Part shown: positions 53,652 through 62,143 of the stretch, in pieces | How the letters are laid out: every line of letters begins with the position of its first letter | How positions within the stretch are numbered: the first letter of the stretch is position 1 | DNA from: CAYPTY01 sp965659005 | GTDB taxonomy: Bacteria; Bacteroidota; Rhodothermia; Balneolales; Balneolaceae | Direction: 5' to 3' | DNA: 64,000 nucleotides | Assembly: GCA_965659005.1 (NCBI GenBank) | Contig: CBFHVG010000052.1 | Location: 34,744-98,743, forward strand | Notes under the pieces: model-generated | What the model was told of the DNA's origin: nothing | The model's input: the letters and a program-made list of their open reading frames with translations, nothing else | Databases searched by the model: none | Translations under genes and position numbers: made by a program

Positions 53652-54126
53652 TATTACTTTTAAAGAAAGACTTACAATAGAGCAGGTTGAAGAAGGCAAT
53701 GACCTGGCTCCTAAATTTGATGTAAATGGCATGATTCCGGTTGTGACCACTGATTATACTTCCGGAGAACTGTTAATGCATGGTTACATGAATGAAGAAG
53801 CACTAAAGAAGACTATAGAACTGGGTGAAGCCGTTTACTACAGCAGAAGCAGAAAAACTCTATGGCATAAAGGTGCAACATCTGGACTCACTCAGATAAT
53901 TAAAGAGATGAGAATAGATGATGATCAGGACTGTGTTTGGTTAAGAGTTGAGGTTCAGGGTAATGGTGCTAGCTGTCATGTAGGATATAGAAGTTGCTTC
54001 TACAGATCTGTACCAGTTGCATCTGAATTCGAAGAAAATAATGGTGAACTTAATTATGAGGAATCCGAAAAAGTATTCGATCCAAAAGAAGTTTATGGTG
54101 ACGCACCAAACCCAACAATTTTATAA
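53644..54126 (+). CDS. hisI: Phosphoribosyl-AMP cyclohydrolase
   Basis: HisI opens the adenine ring of phosphoribosyl-AMP in histidine synthesis. Starting at the ATG at 53644 gives 160 residues; the longer frame from 53575 runs inside yidD. Motifs: TSGELLMHGYMNEEALKKTIE, YYSRSRKTLWHKGATSG, and RIDDDQDCVWLRVEV with GASCHVGYRSCFYRSV, the zinc-binding end. The DCD motif of E. coli-type enzymes is DDDQDC here, with the cysteine shifted by four residues. It is a stand-alone cyclohydrolase without the HisE domain, and no other his gene is nearby. Confidence 0.93.
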   Translation: MSDITFKERLTIEQVEEGNDLAPKFDVNGMIPVVTTDYTSGELLMHGYMNEEALKKTIELGEAVYYSRSRKTLWHKGATSGLTQIIKEMRIDDDQDCVWLRVEVQGNGASCHVGYRSCFYRSVPVASEFEENNGELNYEESEKVFDPKEVYGDAPNPTIL

Positions 54127-54143
54127 TCAATCAATAGAGAACT

Positions 54144-54851
54144 ATGAACACGAACTATGATTCACAAAGTTTAGGAGCTGAACAGGTTCAATCCATTCAG
54201 CAGGCATTTATAACCAAAGTGTTTATGTGGATGGGCTCTGCCTTGGGTCTAACTGCACTAATGGCATTTCTCACGATCAATTCACAATCAATGATGAATC
54301 TGGTCTTCAGTAGTCCATTTGTATTTTATGGTTTACTTATAGCAGAGGTTGGTGTGGTAATCTATCTTTCATCTGCAATAAATAGAATGACAGCACAATC
54401 AGCACTGGGTTGGTTCTTTTTCTATTCGGCACTGAATGGATTAACTCTTTCCGCACTTTTTGTCATTTATACTTCAGCCTCAATCACCTCAACATTCCTT
54501 GTGACCTCACTTACGTTCGCTGGCATGGGAATGTACGGCTATACAACTAAGAGAGATCTCACATCCATTGGTAGTTTAGCCTTCATGGGATTAATAGGAA
54601 TAATCATTGCTTCCATCATCAATATCTTTTTCTTCAGCGAGACTCTATACTGGATCATCAGTATTGTTGGTGTATTCGTTTTTGTCGGGCTTACCGCTTG
54701 GGATACTCAAAAGTTGAAAAATATGAGCCTGCAACTGGATGACAATGAAGAAGTTCAGCAAAAAGCAGCAATAATGGGTGCATTGATGCTATATCTGGAT
54801 TTTATAAATCTGTTTATAATGCTTCTCAGAATAATGGGAAGAAGAAACTAA
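54144..54851 (+). CDS. Bax inhibitor-1 / YccA family membrane protein
   Basis: A 235-residue protein with about seven hydrophobic helices and the BI-1 signature near the end: GLTAWDTQKLKNMSLQ in the loop before the last helix and ALMLYLDFINLFIMLLRIMG. AFITKVFMWMGSALGLTALMAF is the typical start. The bacterial homologues (BsYetJ, E. coli YccA) are pH-sensitive calcium channels or FtsH modulators. It starts 18 bases after hisI and overlaps the convergent methyltransferase gene by 4 bases. Confidence 0.92.
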   Translation: MNTNYDSQSLGAEQVQSIQQAFITKVFMWMGSALGLTALMAFLTINSQSMMNLVFSSPFVFYGLLIAEVGVVIYLSSAINRMTAQSALGWFFFYSALNGLTLSALFVIYTSASITSTFLVTSLTFAGMGMYGYTTKRDLTSIGSLAFMGLIGIIIASIINIFFFSETLYWIISIVGVFVFVGLTAWDTQKLKNMSLQLDDNEEVQQKAAIMGALMLYLDFINLFIMLLRIMGRRN

Positions 54852-55636
54852 GGTAGAGATACCAAACTATAGCAGCAGGTAGTTAAGAAGTTTCGAACAT
54901 AAGCCAGCTCCGAAATTAGCTGGCTTTGTTTTGTCGGTTTCAGGTTAAATTTAACCTCATAATTGGGGTTAACAAGCCAAAGTGTTTCCTTATCAACACG
55001 GTAACCTTCACTGCTAATGATTTCTCTGAATTGCTCAATGGTAATTCTTGTGTCCCTGATCTCCATTAATGCCAACACTTTATGATCAGTTTCGCCAAAG
55101 GCTTTTAAAATCGCTTTATAAATTCCCTTAGGAAATAAATGGAAGTATGGAAGCCTCGCTAAAATCTTATTACTGCAGGTTTGTTGATGACCACCAAATG
55201 GCATTTGCCAAGGAGGGAAACCAAAAAAGATTTTCCCATCTTCATTCAAAAATTGCTTAACAAAACTCATGAATTTCCTCTGATCAGGGATGTGCTCAAT
55301 GACATCTCTCATAATAATCAGATCAATAGGAGGGAGATCATCTTTTGATAGCTTGTAGATATCTTCACTTATAAAAGTTGCTTTGAATGAGTCTTCCATA
55401 TCAGAGAATAACTCCATGGCCTTGCTAATTTTCGACTCACTGATATCCACACCAAAAACCCGGCATCCTAAGTCCATAAATGGGACTAGGTTTCCACCTT
55501 CACCACAGCCAATTTCTAGAACAACGGTATTTTCGTCTATATTCTTGAATTCCTGAATGAAAGGGATGACATGAACTTTAGTGGTATATATCTGTTCACT
55601 AAAGTACTGATTACGATTTATGTGCCGTTTCTGCAT
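54848..55636 (-). CDS. Class I SAM-dependent methyltransferase
   Basis: The 262-residue protein has the SAM-binding motif I VVLEIGCGEGGNLVPFMDLG, motif II with FGVDISESKI, the PIDLIIMRDVIEHIPDQRKFM segment and KIFFGFPPWQMPFGG. It contains a run of cysteine-poor, aromatic residues afterwards (LPYFHLFPKGIYKAILKAFG). The order fits the Methyltransf_11/25 group, but no substrate-specifying element is recognisable. ATG start. It is divergent from the DUF2805 gene. Confidence 0.82.
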   Translation of the reverse strand: MQKRHINRNQYFSEQIYTTKVHVIPFIQEFKNIDENTVVLEIGCGEGGNLVPFMDLGCRVFGVDISESKISKAMELFSDMEDSFKATFISEDIYKLSKDDLPPIDLIIMRDVIEHIPDQRKFMSFVKQFLNEDGKIFFGFPPWQMPFGGHQQTCSNKILARLPYFHLFPKGIYKAILKAFGETDHKVLALMEIRDTRITIEQFREIISSEGYRVDKETLWLVNPNYEVKFNLKPTKQSQLISELAYVRNFLTTCCYSLVSLP

Positions 55637-55750
55637 GATATTATTGAAGATGATACTTCCTTATGAATCGAAAGTAAGTAAAATGATGCTTCCGGGCACT
55701 TTTTCTGTGTAAAAAGGTTTAGTAGTTAGACATTTAGATTTAATACAATT

Positions 55751-56020
55751 ATGACCCTAAAAAAAGAATTAACAGAAGCCGATATTAGCCGGATTATAGA
55801 AATGGCCTGGGAAGACAGAACACCATTTGAGGCTATTGAACAACAATTCGATTTGAGCGAACCTGAAGTGATAAAGGTAATGAGATCTAATATGAAGAGA
55901 TCGAGCTTCAAGATGTGGAGAGAAAGGGTTACATCAAGAAAAACAAAACATAAACAACTAAGATCAGATGATGTAGAGCGTTTTGTAAGCCCAATGCAAG
56001 CTAAACCCAGAAAACGTTAA
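55751..56020 (+). CDS. DUF2805 / TIGR03643 family protein
   Basis: The 89-residue cytoplasmic protein matches a short conserved family: ADISRIIEMAWEDRTPFEAIEQQF, LSEPEVIKVMRSNMKRSSFKMWRERV and SRKTKHKQLR. The middle has a helix-turn-helix look. The role is unknown; a DNA-binding or tRNA/rRNA-related role cannot be told apart. ATG start. Its end overlaps the next minus-strand gene by 4 bases. Confidence 0.85.
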   Translation: MTLKKELTEADISRIIEMAWEDRTPFEAIEQQFDLSEPEVIKVMRSNMKRSSFKMWRERVTSRKTKHKQLRSDDVERFVSPMQAKPRKR

Positions 56021-56478
56021 ACTGCTTTTCTAAAATCATTATTTATTTCAGAAAGTGAATGTATGGTATCTAATTTTGGCATTCTTTTCGTTCTGATAAT
56101 ATGCTCATCCACACTTCTGATGAACTTGATTCTGCTTCTTGGACCAATAAGAAACATATTCATGAAATGATCATTGGGGTAAATTAGCTGTTCTCTTATT
56201 GCTTCTCTATAGAGCGTGAAGGTATAGTTAAATTGATAGGCTTTAATTCTCCATTTCACAGACATTCTTCCCCAGTAAATCTGACTGATGAGAATAGATG
56301 TTATAATTCCAATTATCATGGAATTGATAGATTCAGATAAAAGACCACCAACGACAGAAAGCACAGAGAAAATGATAAATAATAATGTAGGCGCATAAAC
56401 AAGATGGAATCTACCGTGATTGAGTAGTTCCTTTAATTCATTTCTGTCAGACGAAACAGCCCTTTGATAATAGCTCAT
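56017..56478 (-). CDS. Two-helix membrane protein, unknown
   Basis: I do not recognise this 153-residue protein. It has two hydrophobic helices (about residues 28-48 and 52-72), a short turn between them, and a basic cytoplasmic tail containing FLIGPRSRIKFIRSVDEHIIRTKRMP. No signal peptide, cysteine pair or enzymatic motif is seen. It overlaps the convergent DUF2805 gene by 4 bases and is 72 bases from the amidohydrolase gene. Confidence 0.5.
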   Translation of the reverse strand: MSYYQRAVSSDRNELKELLNHGRFHLVYAPTLLFIIFSVLSVVGGLLSESINSMIIGIITSILISQIYWGRMSVKWRIKAYQFNYTFTLYREAIREQLIYPNDHFMNMFLIGPRSRIKFIRSVDEHIIRTKRMPKLDTIHSLSEINNDFRKAV

Positions 56479-56549
56479 AGAGAATCGGAGTTTTGCGATT
56501 TTCTCAATAGAGAGCTATTTCATTAGAATGTTACAACATAATCGAAAAT

Positions 56550-57917
56550 CTATTGAACAGCGTATCCGTTTTTAATTACGGCCTGAATTGTGGTTAGATT
56601 CCTGATGTCTTCAAAAGGATTCTTCTCAAGGATGATTAAATCAGCAGTTTTATCTGTCTCTATAGATCCAAATGAAGCACTATCTTCAAGAAAGGCAGGA
56701 CCATTTTGAGTCACGATCTTTAAAACCTCTTCGGTTGGTATTCCAGAATCTACTAATTTCATGAGCTCTCCATGTAAAGAAGGGCCTGGATACACAAAAG
56801 AGTTATAAGCCCCGGCATCAGATCCAGCTAAAATGTTAACACCGGCCTCATACATGATTGGAATCATTTCTTCGAATTTATCCAGTAGATCTTTTCTGAA
56901 CTGTTTCGCTTCGGGAGAGGAATTTCTGGCTGATCGAACCCTGCCTTCGTAGGTAGAAATGAATGGAGCACTAAGTAATTCCAAATATTCATCATTAGAG
57001 TGATCTACATCAGCGACATTAGCTAAGGTCTCTCCAATAAATAGGGTAGGAGTAACATAAACTTCATTCTCAGCAAGCATGCTAAAAACTTCCATTGCTT
57101 TATTGGGATCATAGCTTTCCAAAGCAACAGCAATACCAGACCAGAATCCATATTCACCATTTTTAACAGCTGCAGTAATTTCATCTTCTTTTGATGAACA
57201 TGCTTTTATCACATAATACATGTGCTCAATTCCATCTAAACCTGCATCAACAGCATCTTTAAGGTAAATGCTTAGTGGCATATGTCCAGTCACATTCATC
57301 CCTCTTTCTTCAGTCTGCTTTACAATTTCCATGTAAATATCCAGATCAAGTGTACTGTCATAAATCTTTACAAAATCAGCTCCCAGTCTTTGAAGAGAAT
57401 CAAGTGCAGCTGTGACTTCTGCTGCTGTAGTGACAGGCAGGCTGCCTTCCCATCTGGCTCTGTTACCGTCTAGTTTTGGTCCGGATGTATAAATTGTAGG
57501 GCCATCCAAATCTCTTTTCTTTATTTGGTTATTCCATTCTAAAATGGAATTAGTGAGATCACCACCGGCATCACGAACTGAAGTTATACCGTATTTAATG
57601 AATTGAGACAAAAAAGCTTCATTATCACTTATCAATTCTTCACCACCTCTGAAATGAACATGCATATCCCATAACCCGGGCATTGCATATTTGTCAGTAC
57701 CATCAATTAAGGAATCATAGCTGATTTCTTTCGTTTTTACATCGAAGACGTCAATTATTTTCCCATCTCTTATTGCAATGCTCTGATTTTCAATTAATTG
57801 AGTGTTTTGAACATCAACTATATGAACACCCTCAATTAGTATGTCTGCATGTTGCGACTGATTACAGCCAATGAACATCAAGGAAATAAGTGAAAGCAGG
57901 AATAAATTATACTTCAT
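56550..57917 (-). CDS. Amidohydrolase family protein, lipoprotein (imidazolonepropionase-like)
   Basis: A metal-dependent hydrolase of 455 residues with a lipoprotein signal (LISLMFIGCNQ). It has the first metal HxH in GLWDMHVHFRGG, TSVRDAGGDL, the histidine in NVTGHMPLSIYL and GLDGIEHMYY, and the catalytic aspartate in ILAGSDAGAYN. The C-terminal beta-sandwich segment ETDKTADLIILEKNPFEDIRNL closes the domain. The layout fits secreted amidohydrolases acting on dipeptides or cyclic amides. The substrate is unknown. Its start overlaps the exo/endonuclease-phosphatase gene by 4 bases. Confidence 0.85.
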   Translation of the reverse strand: MKYNLFLLSLISLMFIGCNQSQHADILIEGVHIVDVQNTQLIENQSIAIRDGKIIDVFDVKTKEISYDSLIDGTDKYAMPGLWDMHVHFRGGEELISDNEAFLSQFIKYGITSVRDAGGDLTNSILEWNNQIKKRDLDGPTIYTSGPKLDGNRARWEGSLPVTTAAEVTAALDSLQRLGADFVKIYDSTLDLDIYMEIVKQTEERGMNVTGHMPLSIYLKDAVDAGLDGIEHMYYVIKACSSKEDEITAAVKNGEYGFWSGIAVALESYDPNKAMEVFSMLAENEVYVTPTLFIGETLANVADVDHSNDEYLELLSAPFISTYEGRVRSARNSSPEAKQFRKDLLDKFEEMIPIMYEAGVNILAGSDAGAYNSFVYPGPSLHGELMKLVDSGIPTEEVLKIVTQNGPAFLEDSASFGSIETDKTADLIILEKNPFEDIRNLTTIQAVIKNGYAVQ

Positions 57918-58735
57918 AGTGAAAATGTGATAAAAATTGGTGTATGGTCAGAAGGAAAAAAATCATCTCTTCTTAAGTAAATATTTTCATACCTCGAAAC
58001 GGTCAAAGCTGATGTAAAAATGTAATCAATTCGGATATCTAGTGGGTGGTCAGGATTGAATCCATGAAATGTTCCAGTTGGCCCACTTACGCTATCTGAA
58101 AAGAATGAGTCATCATATTCGTTATTCAGAAATTGAATAGGAGGACTATCAGGTGTAGCATTCAAATCACCCATAATGATGACCGGAACCTCTTCTGGGT
58201 TCAAAGCCTTGGCTTCTTTATTTATGAGTTTCAGAGCATTCAGTCTTGAGTCTTCTCCAATGTGATCCAGATGGGCATTAAATACATAAAACTTCTCACC
58301 GGTATCAATACTTTCAAACTGCCCATAAGTACATATTCTTTCCAGTGCTGCGTCCCAACCAACAGATGGTTCTTCAGGAGTTTCAGATAGCCAGAAAGTG
58401 TCGTAGTTCAATAATCTAAACTTATCTTTGTTATAGAATAGGGGTGTGTATTCACCAGCTTGTTTTCCATCATCTCTACCAACTCCTATAAAGTCATAAT
58501 TTGCAAGCATGGTATCCACATAGACTACCTGATGGTGCAACGCCTCCTGTAAACCAACAAAATTCGGATTGAAATCTTGAATGATATCCACAACCCAATC
58601 TTTCCGGTTATCCCATTTATTTATACCATCACGCTCTGTATCATATCGGATATTGAATGTCATGGCCGAATATTCATCCGGTTGTTCAGTGGTACAGCAT
58701 AAAGTGATTAATAAAAGTGGTAGCAGATATTTCAT
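57914..58735 (-). CDS. Endonuclease/exonuclease/phosphatase family lipoprotein
   Basis: The 273-residue protein has a lipoprotein signal (LLLITLCCTTEQ) and the EEP fold: MTFNIRYDTERDGINKWDNRKDW, FVGLQEALHHQV (the metal-binding glutamate), VFNAHLDHIGEDSR, IIMGDLNATPDSPP and DHTPIFITFSL with the catalytic histidine. Close relatives are secreted sugar-phosphate or phospholipid phosphatases rather than DNA nucleases. It forms an operon with the amidohydrolase gene by a 4-base overlap. Confidence 0.87.
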   Translation of the reverse strand: MKYLLPLLLITLCCTTEQPDEYSAMTFNIRYDTERDGINKWDNRKDWVVDIIQDFNPNFVGLQEALHHQVVYVDTMLANYDFIGVGRDDGKQAGEYTPLFYNKDKFRLLNYDTFWLSETPEEPSVGWDAALERICTYGQFESIDTGEKFYVFNAHLDHIGEDSRLNALKLINKEAKALNPEEVPVIIMGDLNATPDSPPIQFLNNEYDDSFFSDSVSGPTGTFHGFNPDHPLDIRIDYIFTSALTVSRYENIYLRRDDFFPSDHTPIFITFSL

Positions 58736-58811
58736 GTCTGTAATATTTATTCGGCATTAAAATAGAAAACCTTAAGAAAGCATTGTAATCGAATAATCAT
58801 ATCCTTAGCTT

Positions 58812-58833
58812 AGTGTGTATAATAATACACACT
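58812..58833. promoter_or_regulatory. Perfect 9-bp inverted repeat directly before merC
   Basis: AGTGTGTAT (58812-58820) and ATACACACT (58825-58833) are exact reverse complements around AATA. It ends two bases before the likely merC ATG at 58836, so it occupies the ribosome-binding region and could work as an operator or as a translation-blocking hairpin. Confidence 0.55.
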
Positions 58834-58835
58834 CC

Positions 58836-59222
58836 ATGATTCAATATTTTTTAGGGTTTTGGGATAGGCTTGGGATAGGTGTCTCAGGTTTATGTGCAAT
58901 CCATTGTTTACTCACACCTGTTTTTGTTTCACTGATTCCGATATGGCCAACCATGGAAATCTTCCATGATTACTCTCATTTTGCCTTTTTCTTAGTTATC
59001 GCACCAGTAGTCTATCTCTCACTAAAAAAGAAACATGAGAACAAGTATGTGATCTATTTTATGATCTCTGGGCTCGCCATCATAGTTCTGGCATGGGTAT
59101 ACAGAGATAGTCTTGGAGAATACGGTGAATCGCTTGTGACACTAGTCGGATCTATCCTACTAATAAGAGGGCATTGGCTAAATTATAAATCAAAAAAAGT
59201 GACAACCTATGAAGCGACTTAA
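58836..59222 (+). CDS. MerC domain-containing membrane protein
   Basis: MerC proteins are small inner-membrane proteins first known for mercuric-ion uptake and also found with zinc-homeostasis genes. The 128-residue product (from the ATG at 58836; a GTG at 58815 lies within the inverted repeat) has four hydrophobic helices and the conserved cysteine pair in SGLCAIHCLLTPVFVSLIP in the first. Cytoplasmic lysines are plentiful between helices 2 and 3. No mercury reductase or merR is present, so mercury resistance is not indicated. It overlaps the RHH gene by 14 bases, so the two are translationally coupled. Confidence 0.82.
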   Translation: MIQYFLGFWDRLGIGVSGLCAIHCLLTPVFVSLIPIWPTMEIFHDYSHFAFFLVIAPVVYLSLKKKHENKYVIYFMISGLAIIVLAWVYRDSLGEYGESLVTLVGSILLIRGHWLNYKSKKVTTYEAT

Positions 59223-59541
59223 TTTCACTTTTGATGACTCAACCATAGAGCTATTAGAAGAATTATCAGATAATTACTTTAGTGGTAATAAATCTCAAAC
59301 CGTTCGAGAGGCTTTAGAATCTCTAAAAGTAAATATTGGTAACAAAGGCTGGGTTATTAAGGGTTATACACCCAGACAACTGGAGGAAGAAATTCAATGC
59401 TATACATGTGGGGAAGATCATCATGCAGGGGAAATATTATTCACACCAGTATTCGAAAAAGGCAGTGGTGTTAGGGCAATTAATGCTTTGCCAAAAAAAC
59501 CATGGGTTGAATGCGATAAGTGCGTGGATTCAGAAGACTAA
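59209..59541 (+). CDS. Ribbon-helix-helix / zinc-ribbon-like protein
   Basis: The 110-residue protein joins two parts. Residues 1-42 fit a ribbon-helix-helix DNA-binding module (MKRLNFTFDDSTIELLEELS, then SGNKSQTVREALESLK). Residues 60-106 have two CxxC pairs, C64/C67 and C102/C105, plus H71/H72 (CYTCGEDHH, ECDKC), like a zinc ribbon. A loop carrying FTPVFEKGSGVRAINAL separates them. It has no signal peptide. The overlap with merC suggests a regulator of the merC operon that senses metal or redox state through its cysteines. That role is inferred; the architecture is what is visible. Its end overlaps the convergent oxidoreductase gene. Confidence 0.65.
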   Translation: MKRLNFTFDDSTIELLEELSDNYFSGNKSQTVREALESLKVNIGNKGWVIKGYTPRQLEEEIQCYTCGEDHHAGEILFTPVFEKGSGVRAINALPKKPWVECDKCVDSED

Positions 59542-60675
59542 TAATTTGATAAGCTGTTGAATATCTAATTGATCTTTGTCCAAATCCTCAAGAAACATAT
59601 TCACTTGACGAAGTGAAGCTCCCCAGGATACAGTTACACCACCTCCGCCATTTCCATAATTATGGTAAACTGGGCTATCATTTATCTGCTCTCTTTCAAT
59701 TCTTAGACCATCTAGTTTGTTTCTTATATATCGATAGCCTTTACGGAATTCTTTGTTCACAAATCCATCCAAATCGATACCATAAAAACTTCTGATGATG
59801 TCTTTATTTAGGTTATAGATATGAGCTGACATTGATATGTCATTATCAGTTAAAATTGGAGTTATTGGTAGATCTCCTGAATACTTTCCATTGAGAATTC
59901 TCCCCGCTAAACGGCTACCACCTAAAAGAATTTGTCCAGATCGGCTATAAGCATAAACATCTTGAACCATATTATTTTGAGTGACATATAAATTTTTACC
60001 AGGTTCAAAATTGTAGGAGATATCACGTCCATTCAAGATCTTTTCATCTACTCCATCAAGAATAATGGTGTGGCCAAGGTAGACTTCATTTTCAGTATCA
60101 TTGAACAATTCTACCGATCCCAGCCCACTGCAATTAAAAATATAATCGGCATCAAGATTTCTCATATCCTCTGCAGTGAGTTTTTTACGAACTACTTTGC
60201 CATTCATAGACAAATATTTATTCATGAGGAAATGAGGATAGATATTCCAGTCTGCAAATAGACAATTATATCTCCAGCCGGAGATTTCAGTACTTGTATC
60301 TAATTTAGGTACCGCGGACCAGCTATTATCAATTGGCTCGAAATGATCCATGTATTCACAGTAATCATAAGGATCTCGATTATCTTCAAAAATCTCATAA
60401 TGTGTATGGACTTTAATACCGGACTGATCTTTATCCAATAATGTCCTGAAAACTTCCTGACTATCTATGAATGAAGGTAAAATGTGAGGACCATATAGGG
60501 AGTGAGGTATGATGGAAGCTGCAGGTGATAAGCTGCCGAAAAAAGGTGGTCTGGTTGTAAAAGAATCAGTTAGAAAGAACTCAGAAATAATCTGAGTTTT
60601 AAAACCTAAACTCTGAAGCAGAAAAGCTGTTGTAAGCCCGGAAATACCTCCACCAACTATTGAAATATTATACAC
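59530..60675 (-). CDS. FAD-dependent oxidoreductase (D-amino acid oxidase-like)
   Basis: The 381-residue protein starts with a Rossmann dinucleotide fold, ISIVGGGISGLTTAFLLQSLGFKTQII, and continues with a DAO-type substrate half (ADYIFNCSGLGSVELF, GQILLGGSRLAGRI, LDGLRIEREQ, NYGNGGGGVTVSWGAS). The GNGGGGVTxSWG segment and NCSGLGS resemble D-amino acid/D-aspartate oxidases. Peroxide-forming oxidation of an amine is the likely chemistry; the substrate is unknown. The gene stands alone and is convergent with the RHH gene. Confidence 0.82.
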   Translation of the reverse strand: MYNISIVGGGISGLTTAFLLQSLGFKTQIISEFFLTDSFTTRPPFFGSLSPAASIIPHSLYGPHILPSFIDSQEVFRTLLDKDQSGIKVHTHYEIFEDNRDPYDYCEYMDHFEPIDNSWSAVPKLDTSTEISGWRYNCLFADWNIYPHFLMNKYLSMNGKVVRKKLTAEDMRNLDADYIFNCSGLGSVELFNDTENEVYLGHTIILDGVDEKILNGRDISYNFEPGKNLYVTQNNMVQDVYAYSRSGQILLGGSRLAGRILNGKYSGDLPITPILTDNDISMSAHIYNLNKDIIRSFYGIDLDGFVNKEFRKGYRYIRNKLDGLRIEREQINDSPVYHNYGNGGGGVTVSWGASLRQVNMFLEDLDKDQLDIQQLIKLLVF

Positions 60676-60702
60676 TATATTGAATCTTGATTTTACAAAA
60701 TA

Positions 60703-60740
60703 ATTTAAGGTAAACTATACAATATCATGAAACCTTAAAT
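60703..60740. repeat. 9-bp inverted repeat between the oxidoreductase and the lipoprotein gene
   Basis: ATTTAAGGT (60703-60711) and ACCTTAAAT (60732-60740) are exact reverse complements with a 20-base spacer in the 120-base divergent gap, 55 bases before the start of the lipoprotein gene. Confidence 0.35.
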
Positions 60741-60795
60741 TGAATATTCAAATTTTCTTGACTGTATTTAACGGACAATTAAATAATCATCTACA

Positions 60796-61644
60796 GTGAG
60801 CAAGCATTACCTGCTCTATATCTTACCGCTAGTACTCTGTTTTTTCGTCATGTCCTGTAACCTTGTTACGGTTGATGAAGAACTTACAGTCTATCCCACA
60901 AAGATAGCACCATTAGATGTGAATGCCCTCCAAAAAAAGAATCAAGATTATAAAACCCTAAATAATGATCGCATTTGTTCCACATTGAATGAGTATGGTT
61001 TTACCGGGTTTAGCAGAGTCCTATTTCCAAATGGGGAAAATCCTTGTTTGAGCAGAGACATTATCAGATTAGAAATGGGAAGGGCTGATACACTTATAAA
61101 CTATGCATCGTCAACGGTTAGGAAGAATGGTTTATATACAGGTGTAACTGATTCCTCCAATCTTGTTGTAAAAGAATTTGCACCTCTTTATGGTTGTACC
61201 ATCTGCGAAGGGCCTGATATAAATAACGAAATCATTGAATGGAAGATCACATTTGAAGAACAACAAGCTGATGGGATACTTGTCAGTGGAACCGAAATCA
61301 CTGTTTTCATAGATGCATTCGGGGTAAACAGGATATGGGGTAACTGGTATAATGGGTTTTATAATCCTGACAGGCCTAATGTTAGCTTTGAGGAAGCAAG
61401 GTTACTGTTATTAGGGCTTCAATTGAATTTTCAGAGTGATAACCTGAATGTGAATTTTGAAATTCAGGATGATTTCATGAGTACATCAGAAACTGTTGAA
61501 ATACGATCCTATTTGAATGAAGATAATCTGGAAATAAGAAAAGGCTATGTTATTATCATTCATAATCCTGAGCTTCAGGACCAAAAATGGGAAGCATTCA
61601 TTGATGTAATGGATGGTAAGGTGCTCAACTTATCTCAATTATGA
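60796..61644 (+). CDS. Lipoprotein of unknown function
   Basis: A 282-residue protein whose GTG start gives a lipoprotein signal (LLYILPLVLCFFVMSCNLV; Cys21). The mature chain has a possible disulfide pair in YGCTICEG and mixed beta strands (ADGILVSGTEITVFIDAFGVNRIWGNWYNGFY). DQKWEAFIDVMDGKVLNL at the end resembles the closing hairpin of small periplasmic PepSY/DUF-like domains. I do not recognise a family. It stands between the divergent oxidoreductase gene and the receiver gene. Confidence 0.55.
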   Translation: MSKHYLLYILPLVLCFFVMSCNLVTVDEELTVYPTKIAPLDVNALQKKNQDYKTLNNDRICSTLNEYGFTGFSRVLFPNGENPCLSRDIIRLEMGRADTLINYASSTVRKNGLYTGVTDSSNLVVKEFAPLYGCTICEGPDINNEIIEWKITFEEQQADGILVSGTEITVFIDAFGVNRIWGNWYNGFYNPDRPNVSFEEARLLLLGLQLNFQSDNLNVNFEIQDDFMSTSETVEIRSYLNEDNLEIRKGYVIIIHNPELQDQKWEAFIDVMDGKVLNLSQL

Positions 61645-61765
61645 TAAGGGCATCAGCAAGAAAATCTTATTGAATACTTTAAATTCCAGTCTCCAGTTTG
61701 TATCCTAATTAAAACCAATACATCAGTACTTCAAAACTATTTGAAGAGATAAAATGGAATAGATC

Positions 61766-62125
61766 ATGGGGAAAAGCATTCTCATCGTAGAAGACGATAT
61801 GATTATCGGCATGGTGCTCGAGAAAATGGTACAAAGCATCGGATATAATGTTCTAGGAAAGGCAATTTCAGGAGATGAAGCCGTGTCTATGGCAAAAGAT
61901 CTAAAGCCTGACATTATACTAATGGACATACGTTTAAAAGGTGAAATGGATGGTGTAGAAGCCATTAAGCTCATCCAAAAAGAAATATCCGTTTCGGTAA
62001 TTTACATTACCGGAAACTCAGATAGGCACAATTTTGACAGAGTAAAAGAAACAAATTGTATTGGCTTAATTACCAAGCCTTTCACAATTGGAGAACTTTC
62101 TAAAACTCTAGAAAAAGCCCCTTAA
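61766..62125 (+). CDS. Single-domain response regulator (CheY-like receiver)
   Basis: The 119-residue protein is one receiver domain. It has ILIVEDDMIIGMVLEKM with the acidic pair, the phospho-acceptor aspartate in IILMDIRLKGEMDGVEAIK (residue about 53), the conserved serine/threonine in VIYITGNSD, and the lysine in LITKPFTIGELSKTL. There is no output domain and no adjacent histidine kinase, so its partner lies elsewhere. ATG start. Confidence 0.9.
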   Translation: MGKSILIVEDDMIIGMVLEKMVQSIGYNVLGKAISGDEAVSMAKDLKPDIILMDIRLKGEMDGVEAIKLIQKEISVSVIYITGNSDRHNFDRVKETNCIGLITKPFTIGELSKTLEKAP

Positions 62126-62143
62126 TTTTTCTGCGAATCTTTT

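Noticed and set aside
58815..59222. GTG at 58815 as start of merC
   Set aside because: It falls inside the perfect inverted repeat and the added residues (VYNNTHS) do not match MerC; the ATG at 58836 is preferred.
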